Source: Fulvia fulva (lineage: Eukaryota; Ascomycota; Dothideomycetes; Mycosphaerellales; Mycosphaerellaceae). Taken from it: a DNA stretch of 64,000 nucleotides. A program made the position numbers and the translations under genes. The DNA is taken from contig NC_063023.1 in NCBI RefSeq assembly GCF_020509005.1, positions 1,984,001 through 2,048,000 of the forward strand, read 5' to 3'. Shown piece after piece: positions 33,317-44,430 of the stretch (positions are counted from its first letter, which is position 1; every line of letters begins with the position of its first letter). Below the pieces are notes generated by a model. It did not search any database. It saw only the letters and a list, made by a program, of their open reading frames with translations, and was not told the DNA's origin.

Positions 33317-35821
33317 TTTACGTATAAATTTCTAGTTAAGAAAGAGAGAGGTAGAAGTAGAATCTATAAGGCCTCGGGTCTTTCTATATTATATTATTAC
33401 GGGTAATACTATATAAGGGTGTATAGCTAGCTATTACTTATCTAGTACGTATACCGATATCTTAAGCTCCTTACTATAGTCTATTACCGTCTCTTACATT
33501 CCGTGTCTCTTAATCTTATACTCTTTCTATCCTAGGAAGTTCGGGTGACCGCTATCTACTACGCTTAGGTAGCGGTCGTGCCATTTCCCTACTACGGATC
33601 GGCGGCTAGGAAACTGAGGTTTACGTTCGGATTCGGCGTAGTATTACGTAGACGCGGTAGGCGGTAGTCGCTATCGTACCTATATATTAGGCATTTAGGG
33701 TTAGTTAATACGTAAGAACCTATACGGTAGCGGTAGTACTTACCCTACTTCTTAAGGTCTTTACGCTACTTACGGTTAAGCGTAGGTAGGCTCTATAGAC
33801 ATGTCGGTAGATCCTCCTTCTTCTTAGTACTAGCGTACTATAGTAGGCGCTATACTAAGGCACCTACTATACCGGTAGCGGTACTAGGAACTACGTTACC
33901 GTTATTCTAGTTATTCTAGCCGCTATTACCGTTCGAGTTACTATTACTACGGGGGAGCTCCTTCTACGGGTATAGTCGATCTGTCTCGTAGAAGCTGTCG
34001 TCTAGTACGGTATACTCCTCGATAACGTCTTATATACTATCTAGGCGGCGGTCGACTTCGCGGTCGCCGAAGGTCTTAATAAAGTACTTACGGTTTAGTC
34101 GGTTACGGAATAGTATAAGCTCGGTCTTATCGGTCTATAATATCTAGGCGCGTAACTTCGAGTAGCGGGTATAGAAGGCTATAAAGGTTTCGCCTTGTTC
34201 TTACTTATAGGTAGTAATGTTAACTATAGCCTTAGTTCCTTTATTACGTATACTATATTAGCGTGTTATCTAATCTAATAACTCTTCTCTAGTCTTAAAC
34301 TTGTTAAAGGACTGCTGTCTAGGCATAGGGATCCTCGGCTTAATACTTCGCTAAGGATCACCTTACGTCTACCTATATACGAAGCGTAGACTATCTACCT
34401 TAGTACGGAAGGTTACTATAGTTAGCTTTAGGAGAATACTACTTTACTAGCTATTAAAATTAGGGTCGTTATTGTTCTTAAAGTACTTAGGGTTAGGCAC
34501 ACCCTTACCGATCTCTATACCGCGAGTAAGGGTACGGTTTATAGTAGAGAGACGTTCTAGAAGGTTAACTAGTAGTGTCTAGGTACGGGTATTACGTATT
34601 CTCGAGTCACGACTATTATTAGGTCCTAGTCGCGGACGGTCGTTATTACGTCCTCGGCTATTATTACTACGGTTATCGTCGTCTCTATTATTATTACTAC
34701 TACCGCTACCGCCACCTCTACTAGTAGCTTCGCGATACTTACGTATTAGCTACTCAAGTAAGGTCTCGCGTAGGCGGGAACAAGAGGGTCGGCGGCCTAA
34801 GCGGCCCCTACCTCCGTTCTATATAGTATCTCCTACCTTAAGCCGAGCCTTTAGGTTATCGACTTCTTGTTATAGGGCCTAGTTCTTCGCCTTAGTATCT
34901 TATGCCTTCTTCTTCTCCTTCTCGTAGATCTTGCTAAACTACTTATATAGGTTATTAGCTTCCTTATATTTCTTCTCTAGCTCTTATAACTTAGCTAGGT
35001 CGTAATCCTTCTTACTCTTAAGATCTACTACCATTTTCTATATAACAAGCTCTTTACTTCGTAGTATCTTATAGATACGGTCGTATTTGGTATATAGCGT
35101 AGTATACTAGGTGTTCTAAAGGTCGTTAGCTCGCTCTATTATATCGAGTTGTCTACCCTTAGTAATCCCCGTATTAACTACTTATAGTACGAAGTCGTAG
35201 GTAGTCTTCGGGTATTAGGATATAAGGGTCGTAAGGTTGTCTAGGGTGACATTCTAGTATTCGGACACGAGAATATGTTCTGCCTCGTCGAGTAATAGAT
35301 ATACCTCGTCTAGGTCGCCGCCTAGGTTCTCTTCGAGCTTAAACTCGAACAGTTCTATAAAGTTAATCTTACTACCTTCTTCTCGCTCGAAGGCTTTCTA
35401 GTAAGCTTGATTAATCTCTTATTATAGCGCGACACCGGTATCTACTATAACCCGCCGATTATTGTCCTATGTCTAACTCTAAGGAAAAGAGGAGAGGTCT
35501 AGGAAAAGAGATATACGCTACTTACTTTTACCCTTAGGCTTAGGTAGCGGTAGTATACCGCCGTTCGTTATTTATAAAGTTATATTATCTAGGTTCGGGG
35601 GAGGCGTAACGGTACCTATATCCTGACTATCTACGAGCGCGCGACTACCTACTAATAATGTCGCCGCGTTACGTTCTCTAGGTATCTACGCGCTATACGC
35701 CTTACCGTGTTCTATGTTCTAATACGACTCTACGCGTTCTCGAGTTCTACGGTTCTGTCTATTCCTATTATTACGCGTCCCTTACCTAGATCCGCAATCT
35801 AGGTAGGGTAGTAGAACAAAC
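33317..35821 (-). pseudogene. Gypsy-A copy 3 leader and gag remnant
   Basis: Minus-strand gag with a coiled-coil region (near 34840-35060), a Gly/Ser stretch (34690-34720) and a zinc knuckle near 33700-33760. It preserves the uninterrupted site into which Copia-1 inserted in copy 2 (near 35365-35375) and therefore serves as the empty-site reference. Confidence 0.82.
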
Positions 35822-36005
35822 TATAAGGGCGCGCGTACTATAGGATCCGAACGAGATAGTTATTGTTCTACGAAGCTACGAAAGAGGAGCGCGAGGCGCG
35901 GCGAAGTTATAAAGTAAAGCTAAGCCGCGCTAACCCGATACGGAAGGTCCGCGGTTTAGCCGAGCCGACGTAGCTATAGTAAGGGGTCGCGGGCTGCCCG
36001 TAATA
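35822..36005 (-). repeat. 5' LTR of Gypsy-A copy 3
   Basis: Reverse complement of the 184-bp family LTR, ending CCCGTAATA. The last four bases also form part of the 12-bp duplication created by the later LINE-A insertion. Confidence 0.9.
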
Positions 36006-36212
36006 GGTATATAGATAGATAGATAGATGATTCATTTACCCGTTGTGGTGCCCTCCGGCCCATGCGGGTTTATGTCTATATATGTTACTGCATAAGGTAG
36101 GAAACCTATTCCTAGGTAAAAACCTCCTCTCCTTCTCTAATAGCTTCCTTGCCATGAGTTCTCAGTTTTCCTTCCATTAGGGTGCACTAGTGTCATGGTG
36201 GTTAGCCTCTGA

Positions 36213-39200
36213 CTACCTTGTCTGCAACCCTGGAGTTGTCCCCCTCTTCCTGCTCTCCTCCTCCTTCTTTCTCTCCTCAATCCATCTCTCTGTTTCCCTA
36301 GTAAGAGAGAACTGCTCCAAAAATCCTTGGTAGATGATCCACCTTGTAATTCTCTGGAGGTCTCCCTTATTGCTGATCATGGCTTGGAAGTTTCTGTTCC
36401 TTGCCCTTGCCCTCCATTCACCTCTCCCTGTACTCCATTCTTTGCAAACCAGAAGTCTATGTTCGACATTCTAGGACAGGTAGCCGCATAGGCAACTCTT
36501 GTCTTCGATACCTGGGACTTTTCTCTGATGCAGGTATGCCCTGACTCCGATGTGTTCAGAGCGGATTTGTATTGCTATGCTTGCTTCTGACCTGGTCAGG
36601 TCTGAGTACAGTAGGTAGTTGTGGCTACCAAACTGTTGGAGTGCCTTTGGGGTTCCTGGCCTCTGTGGGGTTCTTGTCCATTCAGTCTTCCAGAGGAGTC
36701 CTGCCATCCTTTCAGCTAGAGACTGTTGCTTCTTCCCTTGGCTGGCTGCTGATCCTCTCCCTTGAGCCCTTCTGTCCTGTTTCTGCTGGGCTAGGTGCAG
36801 CTGTTCTGTTAGCTCTTTGAACTTCTGCAGGTCCTGCTGCTTCTGTGGGGCTGGATTGGGTCTTGCTTGTCTGTGCCTTCTTGTGCACTGGCTCCTGATT
36901 CTGTTGACTGCCTTCTGGATTACTAGCTGGGCTGGGTATGCAGACGTCTTTCCTGCATACTGGTATCTCAACCCTTGAAGGTAGAGCTTGGCTGGTGGGG
37001 AGCCAGACTCCATTTCGACCACCCTTGTTGGAGTTGACTTGTATGCTCCAAGCACCTTTTTCAGACAGGAGGCTTGGGCTCTGCTGATGGGATCTACAAT
37101 TCTCTTTGGGATCTTGTCTTGGGCTGACTAGATCTGGGCTCTATATAGCATAGCTGGCTTCACAATGGCCTTGTACATAACCTTTGCTTTCGCAAATGTG
37201 GCTCCCTATGTGGAGGCTGTAAGCCTGTCAATTGATTGCCTATTGTTGTCTGCTCTTGCCCGTGCTTTCTTGACCTGTGGTCCCTAGCTAAGCTTTAGAT
37301 CCATCCATATTCCTAGCACCCTTAATTCACTTAAGGGTTCTGTTGTGTGTCCCTGAATAGTGATTGGGGCTTGCATATTGTGTCTGTTTCTGGCTCTACT
37401 GAAGTGGATGAGTTGATACTTCTCTGGGGCAAATCTGGCTCCATGTTTCCTGGCCCATTCCTCACATTCCTTGTGTTTCTTCTGCAAGATTCTGCAGTTC
37501 TCTTCTGTGCTGTCTGACCAAGCTAGGATGTTTGTGTCATCCACAAACCCTGAGGCTGATGTGTTTCTAGAGTTTAGCTTTGCTGGCAGGTCTGCTATAA
37601 AGAGGAGAAACAGGATTGGAGACATTGTTGATCCCTGTGGGATTCCTGTCTCTGTAGGCATGCTGTCAGATTTGTATCTGCCCAGTCTTAGTCTTGTGGT
37701 TCTGCCTTTGAGAAACGACTGGATGAACTGGACTGTCCAGTTAGGGATAGCCTTCTGTTTCAGGATGTGGATCAGCCTCTGGTGTGAGACATTGTTAAAG
37801 GCTCCTGATATGTCTAGTGAGAGGAGTATGGCTGCTTTGTTGTTCCCAAAGTGCCACAGGGTCTTGATCTGCTCTGTGATAAGTTCCACAGCTGTTAGTG
37901 TTGATCTTTGTTTCCTGCCTCCCATCTGTTCTTTAGGAAGGATTCCATGTTCTTCAGCTAGGTTTGTCAGCCTTTCTGCTATGATCTTTTCCAGGAGTTT
38001 GCCTAGTGTGTTGAGCAAGGCAATAGGTCTATATGCCTTTAGCTTCGTGTAGTCCTCTTTCTGTGGTTTTCTCAAGACCACAGTCAGTGACTCCTTGAAG
38101 TGTTTAGGGCAGTGTCCTTGGGCCATGCACTGTGAAAAGATGTTTGACAGTGCAGGGGAGATCTGGTCCTTGCATGTCTTGATGAACAAGTTTGGAATCC
38201 CATCTGGTCCTGGGGCCTTGTTTCCTGAGAGTGTCTTAATGATGCTCTTGATCTCTCCCTCTCCCACTGTGCAGGATTGCTCTAGTGGTGTTGGATACAC
38301 ACTGCCTTCCAGATCCTGCAGGTCAGCTTCTACCTATGTGCCAAAGAAATGTTTCCCCAATGCCTGTGCCTTTCCTGGGAGAGTGTGTTGGATTACTCCT
38401 TCCTGGTCTTCAATGTTTGGAAACTGGGGCAGCATGTTTCTGTCCTGTGTGGGTTGTCTTGCCCACTTTGCTAGTTTCCACATCTTCTCAGGATTCTGGG
38501 TAATGGATCCAACTGTTGACCTCCACTCCAGCATCTTGTCCCTCTTGATCTGGGCCTTCTTGTCTCTGGTTGCCTGGTTGTATCTGTCCCATGCTTCCTG
38601 GGAGTGACTCTGGGTAAGGGCTCTCCTGGCCTGCCTGGCTGCCTTGACCTTCTCTGAGCATTCCTTTGTCCAGAATGGCTTCTGGTACAGTGACTGTTTC
38701 TTTTCTCTGGTGTAGGCTACCGCAGTTTCCTGCATTGTTCTAACCAGTTCTGCCACTGCTTGGTCTATGTCTAAGGCTGTTTCCAGTCTCCTGGTCTCTA
38801 GTCCAGCTAGCTTCTGTTCCAGGTCTTGTCTGATCTGTTCCCAGTTGGCTGCCTTCCAGGCCAGCTGAGGTTCTAGGTCTCCTTCCTGCTGTGTCTGTGT
38901 TTCAAACTCCACCTGAATTGGGAGGTGATCTGATGAGGACTCCAAGTCCTGGTTAACCCAGCATCTGGTGACCTTCTGCTGCAGGTCATGTGATGCAAAG
39001 CACAGGTCAATGGTGCTTGAGCTTGCTCTCTGTGGCCAGGTAGTTAGGCCCTTTGGGGTAACTAGGTGCATGTTGTTGCTTTGGGTAGTGGAGAGGAGTC
39101 TGTTAGCTAGGAAGTGATGGGCAGGTGCAAAGTCTGATCCCCATGTAGGATGGTGCAAGTTGAAGTCTCCCAGCACGATGTGTTGGGAGTCACTCTGCAG

Positions 39201-39599
39201 GATGTCTGGCAGCTGTTGTAGTGTGCCTAGCTGGGTGCTGCTTCTGGAGCTGGGGGGTGGGTTGTATACACTGTGGATGTGGATGCTGCCTTGGTTGGTG
39301 TTGAGTCTGACTGAGGTGATGTCTCCCCCTTCCTGTTGGATTTGTTCCCAGCTGTCTGTTGCCATCTCTTTGCTGATGTACATGCATGTTCTAGGGGTGC
39401 CTTGTTTGGCTAGGAGTGTGTGATACCTTGGGTCGTTAGCAGTAGATGGTCTGTTAGATTTGCTGTTGATCTAAGGTTCCTAGACTGCAATGACTAGGTG
39501 TTTCTTTGGGTCCAGTGCTTAGAGAAAGCTTCTCTAGACCTTGTGCTGGCTTTTGTTGACATTGTACTGGATAGTGGTAAGATTAGGTGTCTCAATCAT
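36213..39599 (-). pseudogene. LINE-A copy 2 ORF2 with the same nine stops
   Basis: Counterpart of 8018-11404 at constant coordinate sum 47617. Every premature stop of copy 1 is present at the matching place, and each open stretch between stops translates identically (349, 338 and 194 aa). Endonuclease and FVDD RT are as in copy 1. The damage therefore predates duplication. Confidence 0.9.
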
Positions 39600-39643
39600 G
39601 ACTCATCTATGCTGGTCTCCTGCTGGTCTTCTCGTGCTTCCTG

Positions 39644-40561
39644 CTACTGGCTGCTATTTGGGATTGTGGTAAGGTTGAGCCTGCTTTGTGACGGGTCTCT
39701 TCCTACAACCACAATTGATTTTGGTCTACCCATAGCAGGGTGGCCTTGGGCCTGTGTGGTCTCTTCTGTTCTGCCTCTTTTTAGAGGGTTGTAGACAGTC
39801 CTTAGGGGTTCTTGGGTGATTGTCCCTGTCTGGAATCTGATAGGGGTGTTGATCCTGGCTTCTCTTGCCCTCCTCTTTGCCTCAATCCTAGCTGTGCAGT
39901 CTTGGGACCAGGAAGGGTGTTTCTTTCCACAGCATGCACATCTGGCTTCACTCTTTGGGGCTGTGCAATTCTGTACTTTGTGGCTACCAGCACAGTGGGA
40001 ACAAGTGTCCTTTTGGCTTGGGCATCTAGTAGAGATATGACCATACTGTTGGCACTTGAAGCATTGCAGTAGTCTGTGGGTGCTTCTATGGATTTCTGTG
40101 TCCATTCTTTCGCATTCCCAGAAGATGCCCTTGTCAAGCACGGTGTTTGCCTGTTCTACAGTGCCTATCCAGAGCACTAGAGAAGACTCTCTCTTTGTGT
40201 CCTTTGTCTTTCTGTTGACCCATGCTGCTTTTGTGATCTGTAGCCCTGGGCATACAGCCTGGTTCTGGTCCTGCAGCCTCTTAAGGTCTCCTTCAATGTC
40301 AAACTTTGTGGTCATCCCATGGGCAATAACCATATTTTGTTGGTGTGAGACCTTAGCCGTCTTGCCTAGTTTGACTGTCCACTCCTTCTGTGTCTCTAGC
40401 CTCTTCCTGTCTTGCTCCTGTGCTGTGAACAGCTTAAGGACACCTCCCTTCTCTTTCCTGGCTCCAATGATGCCTTGTATCCCAATCTTCTGTATGATCT
40501 CCTTGCCTGACAGCAAGGAAGGAATCGTATTTAGCAAGCTAGCTACGAGATAAGGTGACAA
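39644..40561 (-). CDS. LINE-A copy 2 ORF1, 5'-truncated and fused to new N-terminal codons (305 aa)
   Basis: From LSGKEIIQKIG onward the protein equals residues 115-403 of copy 1 ORF1, including all zinc knuckles. The first 16 residues (MSPYLVASLLNTIPSL) come from the foreign 5' segment, read in frame across the breakpoint at about 40513. The N-terminal 114 residues of the normal ORF1 are missing. Whether it is expressed is unknown. Confidence 0.6.
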   Translation of the reverse strand: MSPYLVASLLNTIPSLLSGKEIIQKIGIQGIIGARKEKGGVLKLFTAQEQDRKRLETQKEWTVKLGKTAKVSHQQNMVIAHGMTTKFDIEGDLKRLQDQNQAVCPGLQITKAAWVNRKTKDTKRESSLVLWIGTVEQANTVLDKGIFWECERMDTEIHRSTHRLLQCFKCQQYGHISTRCPSQKDTCSHCAGSHKVQNCTAPKSEARCACCGKKHPSWSQDCTARIEAKRRAREARINTPIRFQTGTITQEPLRTVYNPLKRGRTEETTQAQGHPAMGRPKSIVVVGRDPSQSRLNLTTIPNSSQ

Positions 40562-41591
40562 GTCTTAACCGCGCTTTCCCACTCATCTAGCACCACCGTG
40601 TAGCCTCGTTTCGAGAGGTTAGCCCGGAGCAAAAGCTTCCCTCTACGCCCTCCCTCCCTGTTTGCTCCTTAAGCCAATATCCACCTCTATAGGCCTAAGC
40701 CCTTTAATGCTCTCTATTGACCGACATGCGCATCCGTCCTCTCGGGCTGTACAGACAGTGTTAGCCGTCGCTGCCAGTGTACACCACGCCCTAGGTTTTG
40801 ACGCCCGTCGCGTTACCGCAGCCTATCTCTAGAAAGCGGCCGTCTATGCCTCGCAGGTTTGCTCGGGGCACACACCACGCCGGGCAGCGTACTCCTTGCG
40901 TTTCCACCTACTAACCAATATGAAGTTCCTTATCACCCTGCCCTCGATCCTCCCCGATCACAGAACTAATCCACTTGCATTGTACGTCTTTTCCCCGTCC
41001 TAATAGCCGTCTTTTCCTTGCTCAAGCTATCGTCTTTTCCTCGTCGCAATCTTCCATGTCAGACTAGGTGCGTTGTGTAGCGGGACAGGCAGTGCCTTAG
41101 GCAAAACCCTCGTTCCTATACCGGGTGTTCAATAGGCCCTTATAGGCATCGTCGCGTGTCCACCTACCCACCGCATTGCCCGCTAGCAAACACCAGATTG
41201 TTTCGTAGTCCGCTCGACGCCGTCGTATAGTCCGCTCAGTTGTTGTTCTGTAGTCCGCTCGTCTAATGTTCGTCGCTTAGCCCGCTCGGTTTACGGTCTC
41301 CGGAGGTGAAAATTCTACACTTATACCAGAGGTGTCCTGTCGAGCGTATAGGCCACGGTTCCGCGCCCTTCTTACACGTAGAAAGAAGAGGGACTCGCTC
41401 CCGACACGAGTACACGCTCGTCGGATAGTTTTCATACCCGTTTTGCTAGTAGTCCTCTGTTCGCCGCGGCTTCGCCTACGTTACGCGCCCGTCGCGCCTA
41501 CGACGCTCTAGCGTAAGAATACTTGGCTCTCTCGTAGCTAGACGAGAGGTTCGTAGCCGACACCACGTATAGGTGATTCTCGTCGTCGACC
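40514..41591 (-). other. Foreign 1.08-kb 5' segment of the chimeric LINE
   Basis: No coding domain recognised. Two short periodic arrays are visible on the plus strand: CGTCTTTTCC at 40985, 41008 and 41031 (exactly 23 nt apart), and TAGTCCGCTC at 41206, 41228 and 41251 with a variant at 41278. The segment is CpG-rich and not saturated by RIP. It could be a structured non-coding RNA, the leader of another element, or host sequence copied by template switching. The source is not in this window. Confidence 0.7.
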
Positions 41592-43688
41592 AATAGGTAT
41601 ATATACTAGATAGATAATAACTAGCTATTTACCCTCATATAGTATTACCCGTAATGATATAATATAAAAAGGCTCGCGGCCTTATAGATTTTACCTCTTC
41701 CTCTCTCTTTCTTAATTAGAAATTTATACGTAAATATATAACCCCCTTAATCCCTTTAACGAAGAATAGACGATTAATACTAGGAGATAGATCGGCTATA
41801 GCGCGTTAGATCATATATATAGCCCTTATAGACGTAGTTATTGGCGGTTATTACGAGTAAATACTATACTACGTTACCGACCTCGAATACGATATCGTCT
41901 TTAGACTACCGTAGCTCTCCGTGTATAACCTAAGCATCTTCTAGGAAACTAGCGAGGTAGCGTTTAGATCTAACTACTACTTCGGTCACTATCTATATAA
42001 TAAGATATCGATAATAGTATAATCTCTAAACTATAATAGTAGAACCTAGTAAACGAAATATAGACTAAAGCCCTTTACTAGCGAATTAGTAGGATTTATA
42101 GCCGGAGGGGCGGAGCTGAATGTGTCCGCTCTAGAGGTAGATAAAGAGGTAGATTACTAGGAAGTCTCGTAGCGCGTATAGGAGATGTACGCGTACCGGC
42201 CTCGGGCCGAGTACTTCTATATTATACCTACGGGGCGCGAGGATAACGATAATAACGGTAATAGCCTCAAACTAAGCGCGATAGTAGCTAATGATCTAGA
42301 TCAGTTCTTAAATAAGTAGTTTAACTACAATCCTAAAGAGAAGCTCCCGCCTATATACTACGATATTATAGATACTTTCTTAGTAAAGGACTACGAGGGA
42401 CTCCTACCTTACCGACTAGGTATTAACTACGAGATTTATATCAAACCCGGTAGACCTTAAGAACCGCTATATCGAAAGCTATACGGACTAGCCGAGAAGG
42501 AGAATAAAGTTGTTAAGAAATAGTTACTTAAATAGACTTTAGAAGGTAAGGTACGTAAGGCCGGTTAGAAAATAAGCTAGTTACCGGCACCAGTATTAGT
42601 AGTAAGAAAGCCTAGAGGAGGGCTACGAGTATATATTAACTACCGTAGGCTAAACGCTATTACTATTAAGAATCGCTATCCTATTCTATTAATATAGGAA
42701 ACGCTTAACCGTATATACGGAAAGAAGTACTTTACAAAACTAGATATTATAGTAGTCTTTAATAAGTTATATATCGCGGAAGGGTACGAGTAGCTAATAG
42801 CTTTCGTAATACGCTACGGTATATACAAATGCCTCGTATTGCCGTTCGGCCTCTATAACGGACCCGTAACCTTTTAGTTATATATTAATAGGGTTCTATA
42901 GAAACATCTAGATAACTTTGTATTAGTATATCTAGTTGACGTCCTTATCTTTAGCGACACTCTAGAGGAACACGTCGAATACGTACGAAAGGTATTAATT
43001 AAGCTACGAGATACCGGGCTTACTATTAATATCGATAAGTCCGAGTTTCACTAGGAACGTATAAAATATCTAGGCCTTATTATTACACCCTAGGGCATCG
43101 AGATAGACCCGGAGAAATCGGAATGTATATAGACCTAGGAAGCACTAACTAATTATAAGGATATCTAAGCCTTCCTAGGATTCGCGAACTTCTACCGTAG
43201 GTTTATCGAGGCCTTCTCTCGTATTACATCCCTATTAACTAACCTAACGAAGTTAGATAGGCCTAGTAATCACAAGAACCGTAGAATTAACTAGACTAAT
43301 AATTGCTAGAGGGCATTCGAGGCGTTAAAAGTAGCGTTTAGTAAGGCGGGTATACTAGTATACTATATATCGGGTAGGTAGACCGTCGTCGAGACTAACT
43401 CCTTAGACTTTATTAATATAGGTGTGCTCTTATAATATGACCAGTAGGGAGTATTATATCCTATAGCTTATTCAAAGAAGCTAAGCCCCTAGGAGTATAA
43501 TTACGAGATCTATAATAAGAAACTCCTCGCGATTATTAAAGCATTCGAAGAGTAGCGCCCGGAGCTTACTTACGAAGTAGACAAGGACGGCGATCTAGTC
43601 AAAGTGTTTATAGACTATAAGAACCTCGAATATTTTATAACTACGAAGTAGCTAAATCGCCGATAAGCGCGAGAGGTAGAATTTCTAT
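41592..43688 (+). pseudogene. Gypsy-A copy 2 pol, first segment (PR-RT-RNase H start)
   Basis: It resumes copy 2 after the chimeric LINE. Protease end near 41870-41920 (EYDIVFRLP), RT near 42440-43060, then RNase H until the Copia-2 insertion. The RT catalytic motif near 42930-42955 reads YLVDVLIFS, with the first Asp of YLDD replaced by Val, a change RIP does not make. Many stops. Confidence 0.85.
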
Positions 43689-43922
43689 TGTTGAGAACAT
43701 ACAGGCCGCAGGACAAGCATGTAGGTGTGGGTGTGTCATGTGATTAGATCACGTGACTAGGGTTTGCCAGCCTATAGGCTGGCCAACATCCGGACACCTA
43801 GCATCTACCTACACCAACACCGGCGATACTGTATGTAGATACACGCTATCCCATTGGGTCCTTCTTCGTCTTTCGTGTGATCCGCCGTCTTCCACTGCTG
43901 CGCAACTCGTACCTGTTTAACA
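43689..43922 (+). repeat. Copia-2 5' LTR (234 bp)
   Basis: TGTTGAGAACATACAGG to ACCTGTTTAACA. It contains a perfect 18-bp palindrome GCCAGCCTATAGGCTGGC at 43766-43783 and a TCACGTGA E-box-like site at 43749-43756. Confidence 0.93.
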
Positions 43923-43942
43923 GGTTATGAGCCCGGGTTAGC
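43923..43942 (+). other. Copia-2 primer-binding site, initiator tRNA-Met anticodon-arm type
   Basis: GGTTATGAGCCCGGGTTAGC directly follows the LTR. GGTTATGAGCCC is complementary to the GGGCTCATAACC anticodon arm of initiator tRNA-Met, as in Copia-1. Confidence 0.7.
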
Positions 43943-44430
43943 AACTCGGTGTTTCACCCTCGACAAAGTCGTATTGGAGTTATTCCTCTTCAGAACAAAA
44001 GGAAGGCAGACTGGAGGCCGCACCCGCATTGCACAGGAAGCTACAGCCGCGCTGTAGGTGCATATAAGACGTGAAAGAGCCTAGTGAGGCACTGTCAGAC
44101 TCCGAGTCAGGGAGCCTGTGCCAATACCTCAGACAAGTGGGCGAGCTTACTGAGAAGAGTCGCTCTCCGGACATCGCGTTCGCATCGACTAACTGTTCCA
44201 TCTGAGAGAGCCGCAGTGTCTCAGAAACCCCCTCTGCTGAGAGAGTTACGCTACAGTGTCTCAGCACCAACACGATCCTTACCGACCGACTTTCCTCCTC
44301 TTCCCGGCGGATAGCCATCCTCTCCGCTATCAACCTCGCGTTCGGTTTATCCCATTTCGATCCGATCGCGTACGACCGAATACATCCTTTTACCTAAGGG
44401 CAGCCAACCTGTCCCTCAACTTACAAAAAA
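43943..44430 (+). other. Copia-2 untranslated leader
   Basis: A 488-bp leader between primer site and gag-pol. Short frames at 44084-44314 and 44256-44543 show no domain. It should hold the packaging signal, which cannot be located by eye. Confidence 0.6.

Larger units (their letters stand above)
23842..36005 (-). mobile_element. Gypsy-A copy 3, inverted, inserted in copy 2 and itself split by LINE-B
   Basis: LTRs of 184 bp lie at 23842-24025 and 35822-36005, with a 5-bp TSD GGTAT at 23837-23841 and 36006-36010. Internal DNA is about 6.8 kb once LINE-B and its 10-bp duplication are removed. Damage is uneven: most of the copy is strongly RIP-mutated, but 27393-28071 is identical to copy 1. 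Confidence 0.93.
36014..41591 (-). mobile_element. LINE-A copy 2: chimeric LINE with a foreign 5' segment
   Basis: A 12-bp duplication AATAGGTATATA lies at 36002-36013 and 41592-41603. Between them are 4.5 kb matching LINE-A copy 1 (36014-40513, minus) and then 1.08 kb unrelated to LINE-A (40514-41591). Because the duplication encloses both parts, they inserted as one unit. The tail has one more ATCT unit than copy 1. No RIP beyond the stops already in copy 1. Target-primed reverse transcription with a template switch explains this, as proposed for the MINE chimeras of Magnaporthe. Confidence 0.88.

Noticed and set aside
40730..40755. Similarity of TCCGTCCTCTCGGGCTGT (LINE 5' segment) to a stretch near 53357
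   Set aside because: Only about 18 bp with one mismatch and no extension on either side; not enough to name a source.
41206..41290. CRISPR-like array from the 22-27 nt spaced TAGTCCGCTC repeats
   Set aside because: Repeat core is only 10 nt with irregular spacing, in a eukaryotic retrotransposon; not CRISPR.
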